Origin: a bacterium
Lineage (GTDB): Bacteria > Acidobacteriota > Thermoanaerobaculia > Multivoradales > J023
Reading direction: 5' to 3'
DNA: 64,000 bases
Assembly (NCBI GenBank): GCA_024226315.1
Contig: JAAELT010000419.1
Location: 1 to 64,000 of the forward strand
Below, piece after piece: positions 30,235 through 40,300 of this stretch. Each line of letters begins with the position of its first letter. The first letter of the stretch is position 1. The notes under the pieces are model-generated. The model did no database searches and was not told the origin of the DNA. It saw nothing but the letters and a program-made list of their open reading frames with translations. The position numbers and the translations under genes were made by a program.

Positions 30235-30533
30235 TCGCCAGGCTCTCGGAGGTCGACAACATGATCCGGCGACCTCCGGAGAAAGCAACGGAGCTCGATG
30301 ACTACGATGCCACCTACCCCCCGGGCTCTTACACCGCCGTCCGGCTCTGGCGGATGGCCGCGCGCTACCTCGACGGCGGGGCCATCCGGTCCGACCTGGT
30401 CGAAGCCCGCTCAGTTCTCGACCTCTGGGGGCTCGACCGCTCCCAGCAGATCCAGCTCCTTGACGACATCCGCGGGCTCGATGGCGCCTACAACCGCGGG
30501 CGCGGTGACGAGATCGAGCGCTGGGCCGACTGA
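29386..30533 (+). CDS. tail assembly chaperone, -1 frameshifted long form (GT-like)
   Basis: In the zero frame, codons CCA AAA at 30058-30063 are preceded by C, giving the canonical heptamer C CCA AAA. A -1 slip continues with AGG GCA AGC… without a stop to TGA 30531-30533, through ALYAGAGQFDKERRKAVQAE and on to RSDLVEARSVLDLWGLDRSQ. The fusion would be about 382 residues (226 plus 156). Such -1 fusions of adjacent tail chaperones are conserved in siphoviruses and needed for tape-measure folding and tail assembly. The frame after the shift has the codon bias of real genes. Confidence 0.75.
30057..30063 (+). promoter_or_regulatory. programmed -1 frameshift site CCCAAAA
   Basis: The heptamer fits X XXY YYZ (C CCA AAA) in the reading frame of the chaperone gene. 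Both tRNAs can re-pair after slipping to CCC AAA. The downstream region is GC-rich and could hold a stimulatory structure. Confidence 0.75.
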
Positions 30534-30544
30534 GGGAGGCCGCA

Positions 30545-33500
30545 GTGGCTAACACTTATGAGCTGCGGGCCGAGCACTCGTTCGTCACCAGCGACGGCCA
30601 GGACCTCGAGCGGAAGCTCGATAGTCTGGACAAGAAGCTCGACCGCCACGGGCGCGGCATGGACAAGGCCGGCGACCAGGCGGCGAAGGCTGGCCGGAAG
30701 CACGGCGAGCTCGGCACGAAGGTCGGCAAGGCAAGCAAGGCGGCTCGGGATGCCCGCGGCCGGTTCGTCCGCGCTGGCGACGCCGTCCAGAAGGCAGGGC
30801 GGAAGGCGGGGGGTGCCGCGGCGGGCTTCGGCAAGCTGCGCTCCGGCATCGCCGGAGTAACGATCGCCCTTGCCGCGGTCGCGGCGGCTGGGGCGGCGAC
30901 CGTCGGCGCCTACGCCACCCAAGAGGCGGCCGACAAGCGGCTCGAGGCTCAGATCACGGCGACCTCCGGGGCGCTTGGGTTGAACGTTCAGCAGTTGAAG
31001 GCCCAGGCATCGGCGCTCCAGGCCGCCACCGGCATCGGTGACGAGTACCTCCAGACGCAGCAGGCGTTCCTGATCTCGTTCAAGAACATCGGGCCCGAGG
31101 TCTTCGGCCGCACCATCGAGCTCGCCGAGGACATGAAACAGGTCTTGCCTGCCGGCGGCGAGGCGTTGACCCAGCTGGCGAAGGCCCTTGACCAGCTTGG
31201 CGCCGGATCGATCGCAGGCGTCACCGCCCTCCGGCGCTCCGGCACGATCCTGACCGAAGCGAAAACGGCACAGATCAAGGCTCTCGCCGAGACCGGCCAG
31301 GCGCTCGAGGCTCAGAAGATCCTACTCGCCGAGGTCGAGAGCCAGTATGGCGGCGTGGCACGGGCGATGCGCGACACGACCGCCGGAGCTGCCAGGGCGC
31401 TCAAGTCAGAGCTCGGCGACCTGGCCGAGGTCATGGGCGGCAAGGTTGCGCCGCAGGCTCGCGGCCTGACCGAAGATCTGATTCTCCTGACGCAGCAGAT
31501 AAAGGCCACGCTACAGGGGCGCTTCGCCGAGGACGTACTCCCCGGCATTTTCGTCCATGGGCGAGAGGCGGTCGACAAATACCGTCTTGGCGTAGAGCTC
31601 GCCGCCGCGGCCGACAAGAAGTGGCGCGAAGAGCAGCTCCTGCAAGTGCAGGTCTTTGATCGTCACCAGGCCGAGGTCTCGGAATCGACCGAGTGGGCGG
31701 GTAAACTCGCCAAGGCTGGCGCCGCGGTTGTCGAGCAGCTCAAGCGCGAGGAGCAGGCGCAGCAGCGGGCCGCCGACAAGGCCCGGGCGCATTCCGACGC
31801 TCTCCGCGAACTGATCGCCGCCGAGCAGGACCTGGTCGGGGCCGGTGATGCCGCAATGCGGCGACTCCAGGCCGGGCTAGAGGCTCCGGCTGCTGTCACG
31901 GCCATCGACACCGGCGAAGCCGCAGAGGCCGCTGCCCAAGAGTACCGCGACCGATTCGAGAGCATCTTCGGGCCGTTGATCCTCGAAGAGATCCCGATTG
32001 ATTTCGGCGAGCGAATGGTGATCACGACGGAGCGGATCGCCCCGACGATCGGCGAGATTCTCAAAGGAGAGCTTTCCGGCGTGGCATCGGCCTTCGGCGG
32101 CGCCCTGGTCGACCTCGCCGCTGGGGGGAGCGCCGGCGGCGCCGCCCGGGGCATCTCGGGCGCGGCGGGCTCGGCGGCAAGCTCGGCTGCCGGCGGCGGC
32201 TTCGCCGGCGGAGTGGCGGGCGGACTGGTCGCCCTATACTTCCAGGAGCTCGGCAACTTCCTCGACGACCGCGAACGCAGGGCCGCCCAGAATACCTTCG
32301 GCGCCGTCGCCACCCTGGACGATGGCGCTCGATCGCTCGGGACGCTGACCGGCGGGGACACCACCGCGCAGCTGAATGCGATCCTCGACGACCTGGAGCG
32401 AGCTCTGCAGGGCACGCTCCAGTATCTCGGCGGCTTCACGACCGACCTCGCCGCCGTCGGGATCTCCGTTTCTCAGTCCGGCGACCGTTTCAAGGTCGAA
32501 GTCGAAGGCGCCTACATCGGCTTTTTCGACTCGTATGAGCAGGCGATCGCCGCGGCGGTCGGCAAGACCCTCCAGGCATCTCTCGGCGGGATCGAGGGGC
32601 TGTCGTCCAACGCTCAGCGGGTCCTGATCGGCATGGGCCAGGCGCTCGACATCCAGGCGCTTGAAATCGTCGCCAGCCTCGACAACTTGATCGGGCCGCG
32701 GGCCGAGAGCTTCTCGGATCTCGCACTCCTCGCCAGCCAGGCGTGGAGCGCCGTTCAGGCGTACAACCTGTCCGCCGCGGACTATGTCGAGTGGGTCCAC
32801 CGCGAGACCGAGGCGTTGACCGCCAACGCCCGCGCCACCCTCGCCGGCGTCTCAGGGATCCAGACCTTCGGCACCGCGATGATCGACGCGGTCCGGGCGG
32901 CCGAGCTCCACAACCGCGGGCTGGCCGCGCAAGAGGCGCAGCAGCGCTCCCTGGTCGAGCAGACCCGGGCGCAGCTCGCGGCGACCGAGGCGGCCCTGGC
33001 GGCACAGGGCGAGTACACCGCCGCGCAGGTCGACGCGGCACAGGCGGCCGCAGACGCCGGTGGCGAGCTGTCCTCTGCGTCGGCGCCGTTTATCTCCCTG
33101 GGCCGGGACATCGACGATTTCAAGGGCATCCTGACGGAGACCGGCATCTCCGTCGCCGATGCCCTGACTCCCCTCGCCGAGCTCGGGCCGGACGCCCTTC
33201 TCCCGACCGCTCTTGACGCCGAGCTGCTGACGGAACAGCTGGCGGCGCTCGAGGCCGGGCTCGAAGCATTCCCGCAGCAGATCTCGGATCTTGAGATCCA
33301 GATCGCCGCCGTTTCCCCGTTCCGATCGCTTCTCGGCGACCTCGCCCGCCTCACCGGCGACGAGCAGGTCCGCGCCGAACTCCAGCGCTTGACGGCGCAG
33401 GCCGACATTGCTTCGCTCCGGATCCGCCACGCCGAGATCCTGGTACAGCAGTCGATGCTGGCCGAGAATCTGCGGCTGAGCCAGGCTCAACTCGATCTCC

Positions 33501-35953
33501 TCTCGGGCGCCATCGACGCAGGCGTCGCGGCAATCGAGCGCGGCGGCTCCCTGTCGGGCGGCGGCGGGGGTCGAGGCCGGCGAGAGGCGGCCCGGGCGGC
33601 CCGGGAATCAGCCGAGGCCGAGCTTGAGCTGATGCGCGCTCGGCAGGCCGGAGGGCAAGAGGCGGTCGCCGAGATCCTGCGGACCCGTGAGCTCGAGGAG
33701 ACCGTTGCCCGGATCACTGAAGCTCTAGGCGAGGCGGCGGGCGAGGAGGCGCGGCGCCTCTCCCAACTCGAGCGGGAGGCTGAGATCCTGCGCGAGATCG
33801 CCGGTCTCGGCCAAGGCATCGCCGGCGCTGCGGCCCCCTTCCGGGACTTCATGGAGACGCTCAGCCTGTCAGACATCGAGCGGGACATGCTCGGGCTCGG
33901 CGACCGAGTCCAAGAAGCGCTCGCCGAGGTGGCCCGGCTTCTCGAGGAGTCCGGCGGGGCGCTCGGGGAAGAGGCGCTTCGAGCTCTACGAGACATCCAG
34001 GACGCCTTCCCGGAGATGCTGGCCGACCTCCTGTCGGACGGGATCGCGGCCGCGGGTGACGATCCGGAAGCTCTGCGGGAGCTCCAGGAGACCCTCCGCG
34101 AGCTGCTGGCCGACCTCCCGGACGTCCTCTCGGGCCAGGAGGGGCCGATCCAGGCCGCGATCGACGAACTCGGGACCCTGATCGCCGGCGGTCTCGCGGC
34201 CGCGGCAGATGAGGCCCTGCGGGTCGCCGAAGAGCTGGCGGCGGATCTCGCCTCGCGGCTGGCCGACTTCGACCAGGCGCTCGAAAGCCAGCGCTCCATA
34301 GGGCCGTTCGCCGACCAGCTCGCCGCGCTCGGCCGGCAGTACGACGAGCAGCGGGCCGAGCTCGAGGCGCTGGCGGCAGAGTACGACTCGGCCGGGCTCT
34401 CGCTCGAGGGGTACGCCGCCCGCCTCGCGGAGCTCGATGCGCTCCAGGCGTCCGGAGCCGAGTCGATCCAACTCGGCTTCCTGGCCTCGCTCCGCTCCCT
34501 CGGCGTCGAGGTCCCCGGACTCGCCGAGGCGCTCATTCAAGCCGAATTCGCCATGGCGCGGGCGCAGGCCATCGCGCTTTTTGCCGGCGAGCAGGCTACC
34601 CAGCAGTGGGCCGCCTCCCACGTCGCGCTCACCCAGGCCACGGCCGTGGCGTCGCACGATGCCTGGGGTCAGTGGGGCGCGGCACATTATGACTCGACCC
34701 GCGGCACCGGAACCGCCTCTCTGACCCTGTGGGACGGGTGGGGCACGGGGATGCTCGACAAGACCCAGGCCGTCGCCGTCGGGATGCTCCAAACAATGGA
34801 CGCCGCGGCAGCGGCAGCCGGGAAGCCGCAGGTCGGCGATAACATCGCGGACTTTTTCCATAAGGGGCCGCGGTCGCTCCCGACTCGCGGTCCGATCGGC
34901 GGCGGCGGCCCGGATGCGGGCTCGCTCGACTTCGGGGACATCCAGATCCCGGGGACCTCGATCACCCTGGCAGATCTCCTCGAGATGCTGGACTCGGCCG
35001 AGGCTGCGGCGCTGGCCGCCCTCCTCGGCGGCGGTGCGGATGGCGCTGGCGGGGCAGCAGGCGGCGTCGGCGGGGTGGCCGATGCGTTCGACCGCCTGCG
35101 GCAGGAGGCGGAGAGCTTTCTCGACAGCATCACTCGGATGGAGATCGCGAACCTCGACCCCCTCGACCAGATCAACGCCCAGTTCGACGAGATGGCCGAC
35201 CGGGCCGCCGAGCTCGCCGCAGCCTTCCCGGGTCTCGGCACCTCTCTCTCCGAGGTTCAGGACCGGATCGAGGCCCTGCGCGCCGAGGCGATCGTCGAGG
35301 AGTGGGAACGAGCTCTCGGCAGCTTCCGCTCCGGCATCGAGTCCATGCGCCAGGAGGGGCCGTCGGGGATCGCCGGGCTCGGCGCCGTCGAGGACGCTCA
35401 GGCGCGTTTCCAGGAGCTCGCCACCGCAGCGGCGTCCGGCGACATCGGCGCAGCTCGGCAGCTCGAGGCCGCGCGCACCAACCTCCTGCGCCTGGCCGAG
35501 CAACAGGGCTCGCCGGCCCTCCTGCGGCGGATCCGGAGCATGATCCTGGCTCAGGGCGACCTGGTGATGGGCGGCGGCTTCGACGCCGGCGAGGGGGCGG
35601 CCGGCGGGGTGCCGTTCGCCGCGGATGACCTCATCGAACGGCCTGCGGCGATCACCCCACAGGACCTGATCGCGGCACCGGTCCCGATGCAGGACATCGC
35701 GGGATACCTCAGCCAGGTCATGTACAACATCCCGCTGGCCGACCCACAGGGGCGCTCTGCCGGCTCCCCAGTCTCCCTGACGCTCGAGGAGCTGCGCGGC
35801 ATCCGCCAGGCCCTGGAGGCCCGTGAGGCTCGCTCGGCGCCTGCGGACGAGCGCAGAGAGGCGTACCTGCGGGCGAGCGCCGTAGAACGGGTGCGCCTGC
35901 GCCGGCGGGAGGATATCCGGCCCTCGGCAGGGCGGGGAGTGAGCCTCAGGTGA
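30545..35953 (+). CDS. tail tape measure protein (1802 aa)
   Basis: The largest gene here. GTG 30545 lies 9 nt after the chaperone stop. N-terminal coiled coil (ERKLDSLDKKLDRHGRGMDK), hydrophobic segments (about 100-125, GVTIALAAVAAAGAATVGAY; and a Gly/Ala-rich run near 530-560), then long Ala/Glu/Leu-rich helical stretches. The region GDEYLQTQQAFLISFKNIGP and following text is typical of phage tape measures. It sets tail length; by the usual scaling of about 0.15 nm per residue, a tail near 270 nm is expected (inference). Confidence 0.85.
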   Translation: MANTYELRAEHSFVTSDGQDLERKLDSLDKKLDRHGRGMDKAGDQAAKAGRKHGELGTKVGKASKAARDARGRFVRAGDAVQKAGRKAGGAAAGFGKLRSGIAGVTIALAAVAAAGAATVGAYATQEAADKRLEAQITATSGALGLNVQQLKAQASALQAATGIGDEYLQTQQAFLISFKNIGPEVFGRTIELAEDMKQVLPAGGEALTQLAKALDQLGAGSIAGVTALRRSGTILTEAKTAQIKALAETGQALEAQKILLAEVESQYGGVARAMRDTTAGAARALKSELGDLAEVMGGKVAPQARGLTEDLILLTQQIKATLQGRFAEDVLPGIFVHGREAVDKYRLGVELAAAADKKWREEQLLQVQVFDRHQAEVSESTEWAGKLAKAGAAVVEQLKREEQAQQRAADKARAHSDALRELIAAEQDLVGAGDAAMRRLQAGLEAPAAVTAIDTGEAAEAAAQEYRDRFESIFGPLILEEIPIDFGERMVITTERIAPTIGEILKGELSGVASAFGGALVDLAAGGSAGGAARGISGAAGSAASSAAGGGFAGGVAGGLVALYFQELGNFLDDRERRAAQNTFGAVATLDDGARSLGTLTGGDTTAQLNAILDDLERALQGTLQYLGGFTTDLAAVGISVSQSGDRFKVEVEGAYIGFFDSYEQAIAAAVGKTLQASLGGIEGLSSNAQRVLIGMGQALDIQALEIVASLDNLIGPRAESFSDLALLASQAWSAVQAYNLSAADYVEWVHRETEALTANARATLAGVSGIQTFGTAMIDAVRAAELHNRGLAAQEAQQRSLVEQTRAQLAATEAALAAQGEYTAAQVDAAQAAADAGGELSSASAPFISLGRDIDDFKGILTETGISVADALTPLAELGPDALLPTALDAELLTEQLAALEAGLEAFPQQISDLEIQIAAVSPFRSLLGDLARLTGDEQVRAELQRLTAQADIASLRIRHAEILVQQSMLAENLRLSQAQLDLLSGAIDAGVAAIERGGSLSGGGGGRGRREAARAARESAEAELELMRARQAGGQEAVAEILRTRELEETVARITEALGEAAGEEARRLSQLEREAEILREIAGLGQGIAGAAAPFRDFMETLSLSDIERDMLGLGDRVQEALAEVARLLEESGGALGEEALRALRDIQDAFPEMLADLLSDGIAAAGDDPEALRELQETLRELLADLPDVLSGQEGPIQAAIDELGTLIAGGLAAAADEALRVAEELAADLASRLADFDQALESQRSIGPFADQLAALGRQYDEQRAELEALAAEYDSAGLSLEGYAARLAELDALQASGAESIQLGFLASLRSLGVEVPGLAEALIQAEFAMARAQAIALFAGEQATQQWAASHVALTQATAVASHDAWGQWGAAHYDSTRGTGTASLTLWDGWGTGMLDKTQAVAVGMLQTMDAAAAAAGKPQVGDNIADFFHKGPRSLPTRGPIGGGGPDAGSLDFGDIQIPGTSITLADLLEMLDSAEAAALAALLGGGADGAGGAAGGVGGVADAFDRLRQEAESFLDSITRMEIANLDPLDQINAQFDEMADRAAELAAAFPGLGTSLSEVQDRIEALRAEAIVEEWERALGSFRSGIESMRQEGPSGIAGLGAVEDAQARFQELATAAASGDIGAARQLEAARTNLLRLAEQQGSPALLRRIRSMILAQGDLVMGGGFDAGEGAAGGVPFAADDLIERPAAITPQDLIAAPVPMQDIAGYLSQVMYNIPLADPQGRSAGSPVSLTLEELRGIRQALEAREARSAPADERREAYLRASAVERVRLRRREDIRPSAGRGVSLR

Positions 35954-35978
35954 CAGCCGCGGCGGGACGGTGTAGGAT
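35950..35978 (+). promoter_or_regulatory. internal promoter for tail-tip genes
   Basis: GTGACA (35950-35955), a 17-bp spacer and TAGGAT (35973-35978), then AAAGGAG and GTG 35998. The same GTGACA variant occurs in promoter copy 3. It overlaps the tape-measure stop and may add transcription of distal tail genes. Confidence 0.5.
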
Positions 35979-35997
35979 GGGGCCGAAAGGAGTAGGC

Positions 35998-36327
35998 GTG
36001 CAAAATCAGATCCCAAAGATCGAAGCGGAGGCCGCGACGGTATTCCGCCTCACTCTCCCCGGCGGCCCCGTCCTCCGGGAGTGCTCCCGGCAAGCCGTGG
36101 TCGACGACCTCGTGCTCTGGAAAGGGAAGCTCGGCGACGGCGGCGGGTGGCTGCTGACCGCCGGTGGCGGGAGCGGGTTCGCCGGCTTTTTCGGCAGTCT
36201 GTTCGGCAACGGCGCGGACGCCAGCGCCACGCTCCCCGTGATTGCCGCCTCGGCGAACGTCGCCGCGGCCCTGAAGGTGGCAACGACGGCGGCAGCCTCA
36301 GGGGCAGAGGCCGGGAGCGAGGCGTGA
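35998..36327 (+). CDS. tail protein, small (109 aa)
   Basis: AAAGGAGTAGGC precedes GTG 35998, almost identical to the leader of the chaperone gene. The product (FRLTLPGGPVLRECSRQAVV…) ends in an Ala/Gly-rich segment (GFAGFFGSLFGNG … AASANVAAALKVATTAAASG) that may insert in the tail tip. An upstream in-frame GTG (35950) lacks a site. No family recognised. Confidence 0.5.
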   Translation: MQNQIPKIEAEAATVFRLTLPGGPVLRECSRQAVVDDLVLWKGKLGDGGGWLLTAGGGSGFAGFFGSLFGNGADASATLPVIAASANVAAALKVATTAAASGAEAGSEA

Positions 36328-39300
36328 ATATCGTGGCCCTCACCCTCATCGCTACCATCACCGGCGCCAGCCTCCAGGCGATCCCAGCGGCGTCCGTCCT
36401 GCGGCTCTCGACCGCCCCATTCTCCGAGTCCGGCTACCGGTTCGAGCCGCTGATCACCGAAGCCCCTGGCATGGCCGAAGAGCTCGCGGTCCGGCTCGAC
36501 GCAGGCGAAGCCCCGGCGGGCGGAGGCGGACGGATCCGGCTCGACCTCGGCCGCCACGCCGCCGGCGCTGACCGGCTGCTGCCGCTCGAGGCCGTCGAGT
36601 ACCGCGGCGGCGATGCCTGGGTAGCGCTCGTCGGCGAGGGGAAGCCGTTCGAGCTTGCCGGGACGGTGACGATCGCCGCAGGGGCTACCGCGGTCGCCGG
36701 AACCGGCACCAGCTTCCTTCGCGACTGCCCGCCGGGCTCCAAGCTCTGGACCGGCGGTCGGCGATGCGAGGTCGACTCGGTCACCTCGGACACCGCGCTC
36801 ACGCTCACGACGGGCCACGCCGCCGCCGTCACCGCCGCGACCGCCCGCGTCCAGCCGCTCTACACCCTCGCCCACCCTCTGGTCCTCGCCCACGGCCGCG
36901 TCGAGGACTGGAGCCTCGACCACGGCGAGCCGTTTTTCGCAATCGCCCCGCGCCCGACGCCGACAGCAAAGAGGTTTCTCCAGCAGTATCCAGGCTTCGG
37001 GCCGGGGATTTACTTCGACGGGGGCGAGAAAGCGACGACCCCGAGCGTGATCGACCCCGGCGGCGACTTCACGATCACGTGCCGGTTCTTCCACTTCTTG
37101 GAGCGGACCGCGGCGATCCAGCGCCTGATGGACTGCAACACCATCGACCTGCGGCTGAACGCCGATCACAAGCTCGCCGGTGTCATCGGTACGTCGACCG
37201 GGTCGCACTCCTTGACGAGTCCGGCGGCCGTTCCCTTCGAAGCCGTGAAGTACGCGGCGCTCCGCTGGAAAAGCGCCGATGCCCTGCTTGAGATCGTCCT
37301 CGATAGCGAAGTAGTTGCGGAGAATACTACCGCGGACGGTACGCTCAACGCGATAGCCGACGCCTTCATCTTCGGCGCTCGGTATACCGGCACTACCCAC
37401 AACCTCGAAGGTGTCGCGAACGAGTTTTCGATCTGGGGCCGCTACCTCGACGACGACGAGCTCCTGTCCATGATCGGCGGCCCGCTGGCGATCTCCGGCG
37501 ACCTGGCCGACGACGACGACCTGCTCGGGTACTGGCCGGGCGAGGCCGGCGTCTCGAATGATCTCTTCGAGGCGGCCGAAGTGAACGCCGACGCGCCGAA
37601 CGACGCCACCCTGGCCGGCAGCTGGAAACGCGCGCCCGTGTCTCCCGACGCCGAAGAGCTCGCCGGGGTCAACATCCCCCGGGGGCTCGGATTCTGCGAG
37701 CACGCCCGCTGCAATTCTGTGATGACCGACGCGCCGAACGACGGCGAGGAGCTCTATCACATCGCGTCCGGTACCGCGGCTGCCGACCAGACCATGGGGG
37801 CGATCCAGCACGTCAGAGCTCTTTACGAGTCCGGCGAGTCGAAGGACCTCGGCGGAATCACCGGGGCGCCGCAGATTGTGGTGCGCGCGAACACCTATAA
37901 GGACTTCCTCGACGCCTCGCTCTCCGGGGCGACCAACAACGAGGCGGCCGTCTGGCATCAGGGGGGGATGGCGCGGCTCGTCTCTCGGTCGGTCGGCGGC
38001 GACGTCACGGCGGACTTCTGGGGCGAGGGGATCGGCCTGCGGTCCATGTACTTCAATGGCGTCGACGGTATAGTGAACTATGGCACCTCGGGCAACGCCG
38101 TCTTCACCAACTCCTTCGTAATTCTGCTCCGTGGCGTGCGATTCAAAGATCTTGCCACTGTTAACCAGGTCCTGATCAGCAACTCGACCTTGAGTGGCCC
38201 CACGTATGGATTCGGCGTTTACCTGGGGACGTCAGGCGGGCCGACCTATCTCAATTTCTTCTACCAGCCTAACGCGGCATCTGGCAACGCCGCGGTCACC
38301 TATGGGCCTCTCTATGACGACCGGACTTACGATATTGACCTACTCTTCAAGTATAGCGCACCGGACTGGGATCTCGGCCTCTTCGTCGACGGCGCCCTGG
38401 TGGACTCTGCCTCGCAAACCGCCATCGGCGCCATTACTACGAGCCCTGCCGATCTTACGGCTGGCGACTCCGCAGACGCCTCATATGCTGCATTTAATGG
38501 CTACATCGGCGAGTTGGCTATCTTGTCGGCCGCCAAGGACCTCGACTGGCACCGGACCCACCTGCTCGGCGACGTCTCGACTGACGCCGACCTCGCTCAC
38601 CACTACCCCGCTCGCTCCCAGGACTTCCCCGCCGTCACCGTCACCGATGAGGCCGGGTCGCTCGACGGCACCATCGGCGGCGGCTTCGAGTGGCGCGGTC
38701 CCTTGACGCAGACCAGCGTGCGGGGCCAGGTCGAGCAGGAGGCGCGCGAAGATGCCGGGCTCGATACCTCAGCCCTCGACCTCGCCGAGCTCTACTCGGC
38801 CGCTACGGACCCGGTCCATCTCTACATGCGAGAGGACCAAGAAGCGGATCTGGCTGGCGTCCTCCGGGGGATCCTCGAGTCCGTCGGCGGCTGGAGGCGC
38901 TGGACCGAGCCGCTCCCGGCGGCACTCACCGGTACCTGGTCGGTCACCGCCGGGACGGGGGCGGTCACCGGCAGCAGCACCGCGGCGCTGGATGAGATCG
39001 CCCTCCCTGCACTGTTCCTCACCGAGGGGGAGCCTCTCGCCGTCTCCGTTCTGACATCGGACACGGCGTTGACGCTTGCCGAGGACCACATCGCCGGCGC
39101 TACGGCAGCGGCGGCCCTGGTCTTCCAGCCGAAGCTGCGGTTCGGATTCGTCCAGGCGCCGGAGGGCGCGACGCTGACCGCGACGCTACCGCCCGAGGCC
39201 GTCCGCGAGATCCAGGTGGCCTATACCCGGGAGCTCCCTGAGGTCTTCAGGGTATCGAACCGCTGGATCCACCACCCGGGCGAGGAGCTGCCGGCCACGG

Positions 39301-39752
39301 TTGCCGAGTGGCGCCGCAGGCTGTGGGCCGACGAGCTCCGATGGAAGGCTCAGCGCTCCCGCCGGAACCGGCGGCTCTGGGCGGCGCTGGCGATCCAGGA
39401 GACCGACCCCCAGGCGCCCTTCGAGCGGGAGGGGCGATTCTACTCGCCGGCCGGCGCTCGGGATCAGGCCCGAGTCGACCGGGACCTCTTCGGGCTTCGC
39501 CGGGTGGTCGCCGCGGCGCTGCTCTATGACCCTGCGGGCCAGGTACAGCCGGGGCGGTACTTCGCGGTCGAGAATGCCGACCTCCCCGGCGGGCTGGTGA
39601 GCTTCCTGGTGCGCTCGGTCATCGAGCGCGACCCGCTGCGCCAGACGGCTCAGGTGCGGCTCTGGGGCGGCACGCTCGAGAGCCTGCTGACGCAAGAGGC
39701 CGGCGAGTACTTCGCTCTCGAGGGCGGCGGTGTCCTGACTCTGGAGACGTGA
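36324..39752 (+). CDS. tail tip/hub protein with two LamG-like domains (1142 aa)
   Basis: GTG 36324 overlaps the previous stop. Two concanavalin/LamG-like domains are apparent at about 230-385 (IYFDGGEKATTPSVIDPGGD FTITCRFF … EFSIWGRYLDDDELL) and 570-760 (MYFNGVDGIVNYGTS … GELAILSAAKDLDWH). A small repeated beta element (SVTSDTALTLTTGHAAAVTA near 155; LTSDTALTLAEDHIAGATAA near 911) surrounds them. LamG modules bind carbohydrates, so host-surface binding is likely. Position after the tape measure supports a distal-tail or hub role. Confidence 0.7.
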   Translation: MNIVALTLIATITGASLQAIPAASVLRLSTAPFSESGYRFEPLITEAPGMAEELAVRLDAGEAPAGGGGRIRLDLGRHAAGADRLLPLEAVEYRGGDAWVALVGEGKPFELAGTVTIAAGATAVAGTGTSFLRDCPPGSKLWTGGRRCEVDSVTSDTALTLTTGHAAAVTAATARVQPLYTLAHPLVLAHGRVEDWSLDHGEPFFAIAPRPTPTAKRFLQQYPGFGPGIYFDGGEKATTPSVIDPGGDFTITCRFFHFLERTAAIQRLMDCNTIDLRLNADHKLAGVIGTSTGSHSLTSPAAVPFEAVKYAALRWKSADALLEIVLDSEVVAENTTADGTLNAIADAFIFGARYTGTTHNLEGVANEFSIWGRYLDDDELLSMIGGPLAISGDLADDDDLLGYWPGEAGVSNDLFEAAEVNADAPNDATLAGSWKRAPVSPDAEELAGVNIPRGLGFCEHARCNSVMTDAPNDGEELYHIASGTAAADQTMGAIQHVRALYESGESKDLGGITGAPQIVVRANTYKDFLDASLSGATNNEAAVWHQGGMARLVSRSVGGDVTADFWGEGIGLRSMYFNGVDGIVNYGTSGNAVFTNSFVILLRGVRFKDLATVNQVLISNSTLSGPTYGFGVYLGTSGGPTYLNFFYQPNAASGNAAVTYGPLYDDRTYDIDLLFKYSAPDWDLGLFVDGALVDSASQTAIGAITTSPADLTAGDSADASYAAFNGYIGELAILSAAKDLDWHRTHLLGDVSTDADLAHHYPARSQDFPAVTVTDEAGSLDGTIGGGFEWRGPLTQTSVRGQVEQEAREDAGLDTSALDLAELYSAATDPVHLYMREDQEADLAGVLRGILESVGGWRRWTEPLPAALTGTWSVTAGTGAVTGSSTAALDEIALPALFLTEGEPLAVSVLTSDTALTLAEDHIAGATAAAALVFQPKLRFGFVQAPEGATLTATLPPEAVREIQVAYTRELPEVFRVSNRWIHHPGEELPATVAEWRRRLWADELRWKAQRSRRNRRLWAALAIQETDPQAPFEREGRFYSPAGARDQARVDRDLFGLRRVVAAALLYDPAGQVQPGRYFAVENADLPGGLVSFLVRSVIERDPLRQTAQVRLWGGTLESLLTQEAGEYFALEGGGVLTLET

Positions 39753-40300
39753 TGACGACGATCGCAGGCCTGACCTCTTTCTCCGGCACCGCGGCCGAGC
39801 GCGCGGCGGCGGCCGTCCCCTTGACCGGCGACAAGAAGATCGCCCAGGAGGACTTCGTCCACGACTACCGGACCCGCCTGGCGCTCAGCGGCACAGACTC
39901 GATCGGGACCGGCGCGTGGACCGGGGTCACCTGGACGTCGGCACCCGTGGACCCGTTGGGCGCCTGGTCGGGCTCGAACCCGAAACGCTTCACGGTGCCG
40001 GCCGGTATCATCCTCGCTCGGTTCGTTGCTGATACGCTCTGGGCTACCAATACGACCGGCCAGCGCTCCACGCAGATCGGCAAGGACGGCGGCTTCTCCC
40101 ACCCGGAGTTCGAAGGAGCCCCCTTCAACGACTTCGACGCGAGCTCGGGCGGATCATCGACAAACGGCGCCCCGGTTGCGTCGCCCTGGATCACCGTCGC
40201 CTTCGGTGAGTACTACGAGCTCGGGGTGTATCAGACCAGCGGCGGCAACCTAAACCTCCAGGCACAAGGGACCTGGCTCGAAGTGGAGTGGAGAGCATGA
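39752..40300 (+). CDS. fibre-type structural protein (182 aa)
   Basis: ATG 39752 overlaps the preceding stop. WTGVTWTSAPVDPLGAWSGS followed by KRFTVPAGIILARFVADTLW and NTTGQRSTQIGKDG matches a beta-sandwich module, C1q/TNF-like in pattern, found at the ends of phage fibres ('f.vP..G.y.~~a.~~~~~N.tG.R'). Receptor-binding accessory is likely. Confidence 0.6.
   Translation: MTTIAGLTSFSGTAAERAAAAVPLTGDKKIAQEDFVHDYRTRLALSGTDSIGTGAWTGVTWTSAPVDPLGAWSGSNPKRFTVPAGIILARFVADTLWATNTTGQRSTQIGKDGGFSHPEFEGAPFNDFDASSGGSSTNGAPVASPWITVAFGEYYELGVYQTSGGNLNLQAQGTWLEVEWRA

Noticed and set aside
33986..36016. A 676-codon minus-strand open frame
   Set aside because: It is antisense to the tape-measure gene and has no start signal or family pattern.
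36006..37958. A 650-codon minus-strand open frame
   Set aside because: Antisense shadow of the tail-tip gene; its composition mirrors the sense codon bias.
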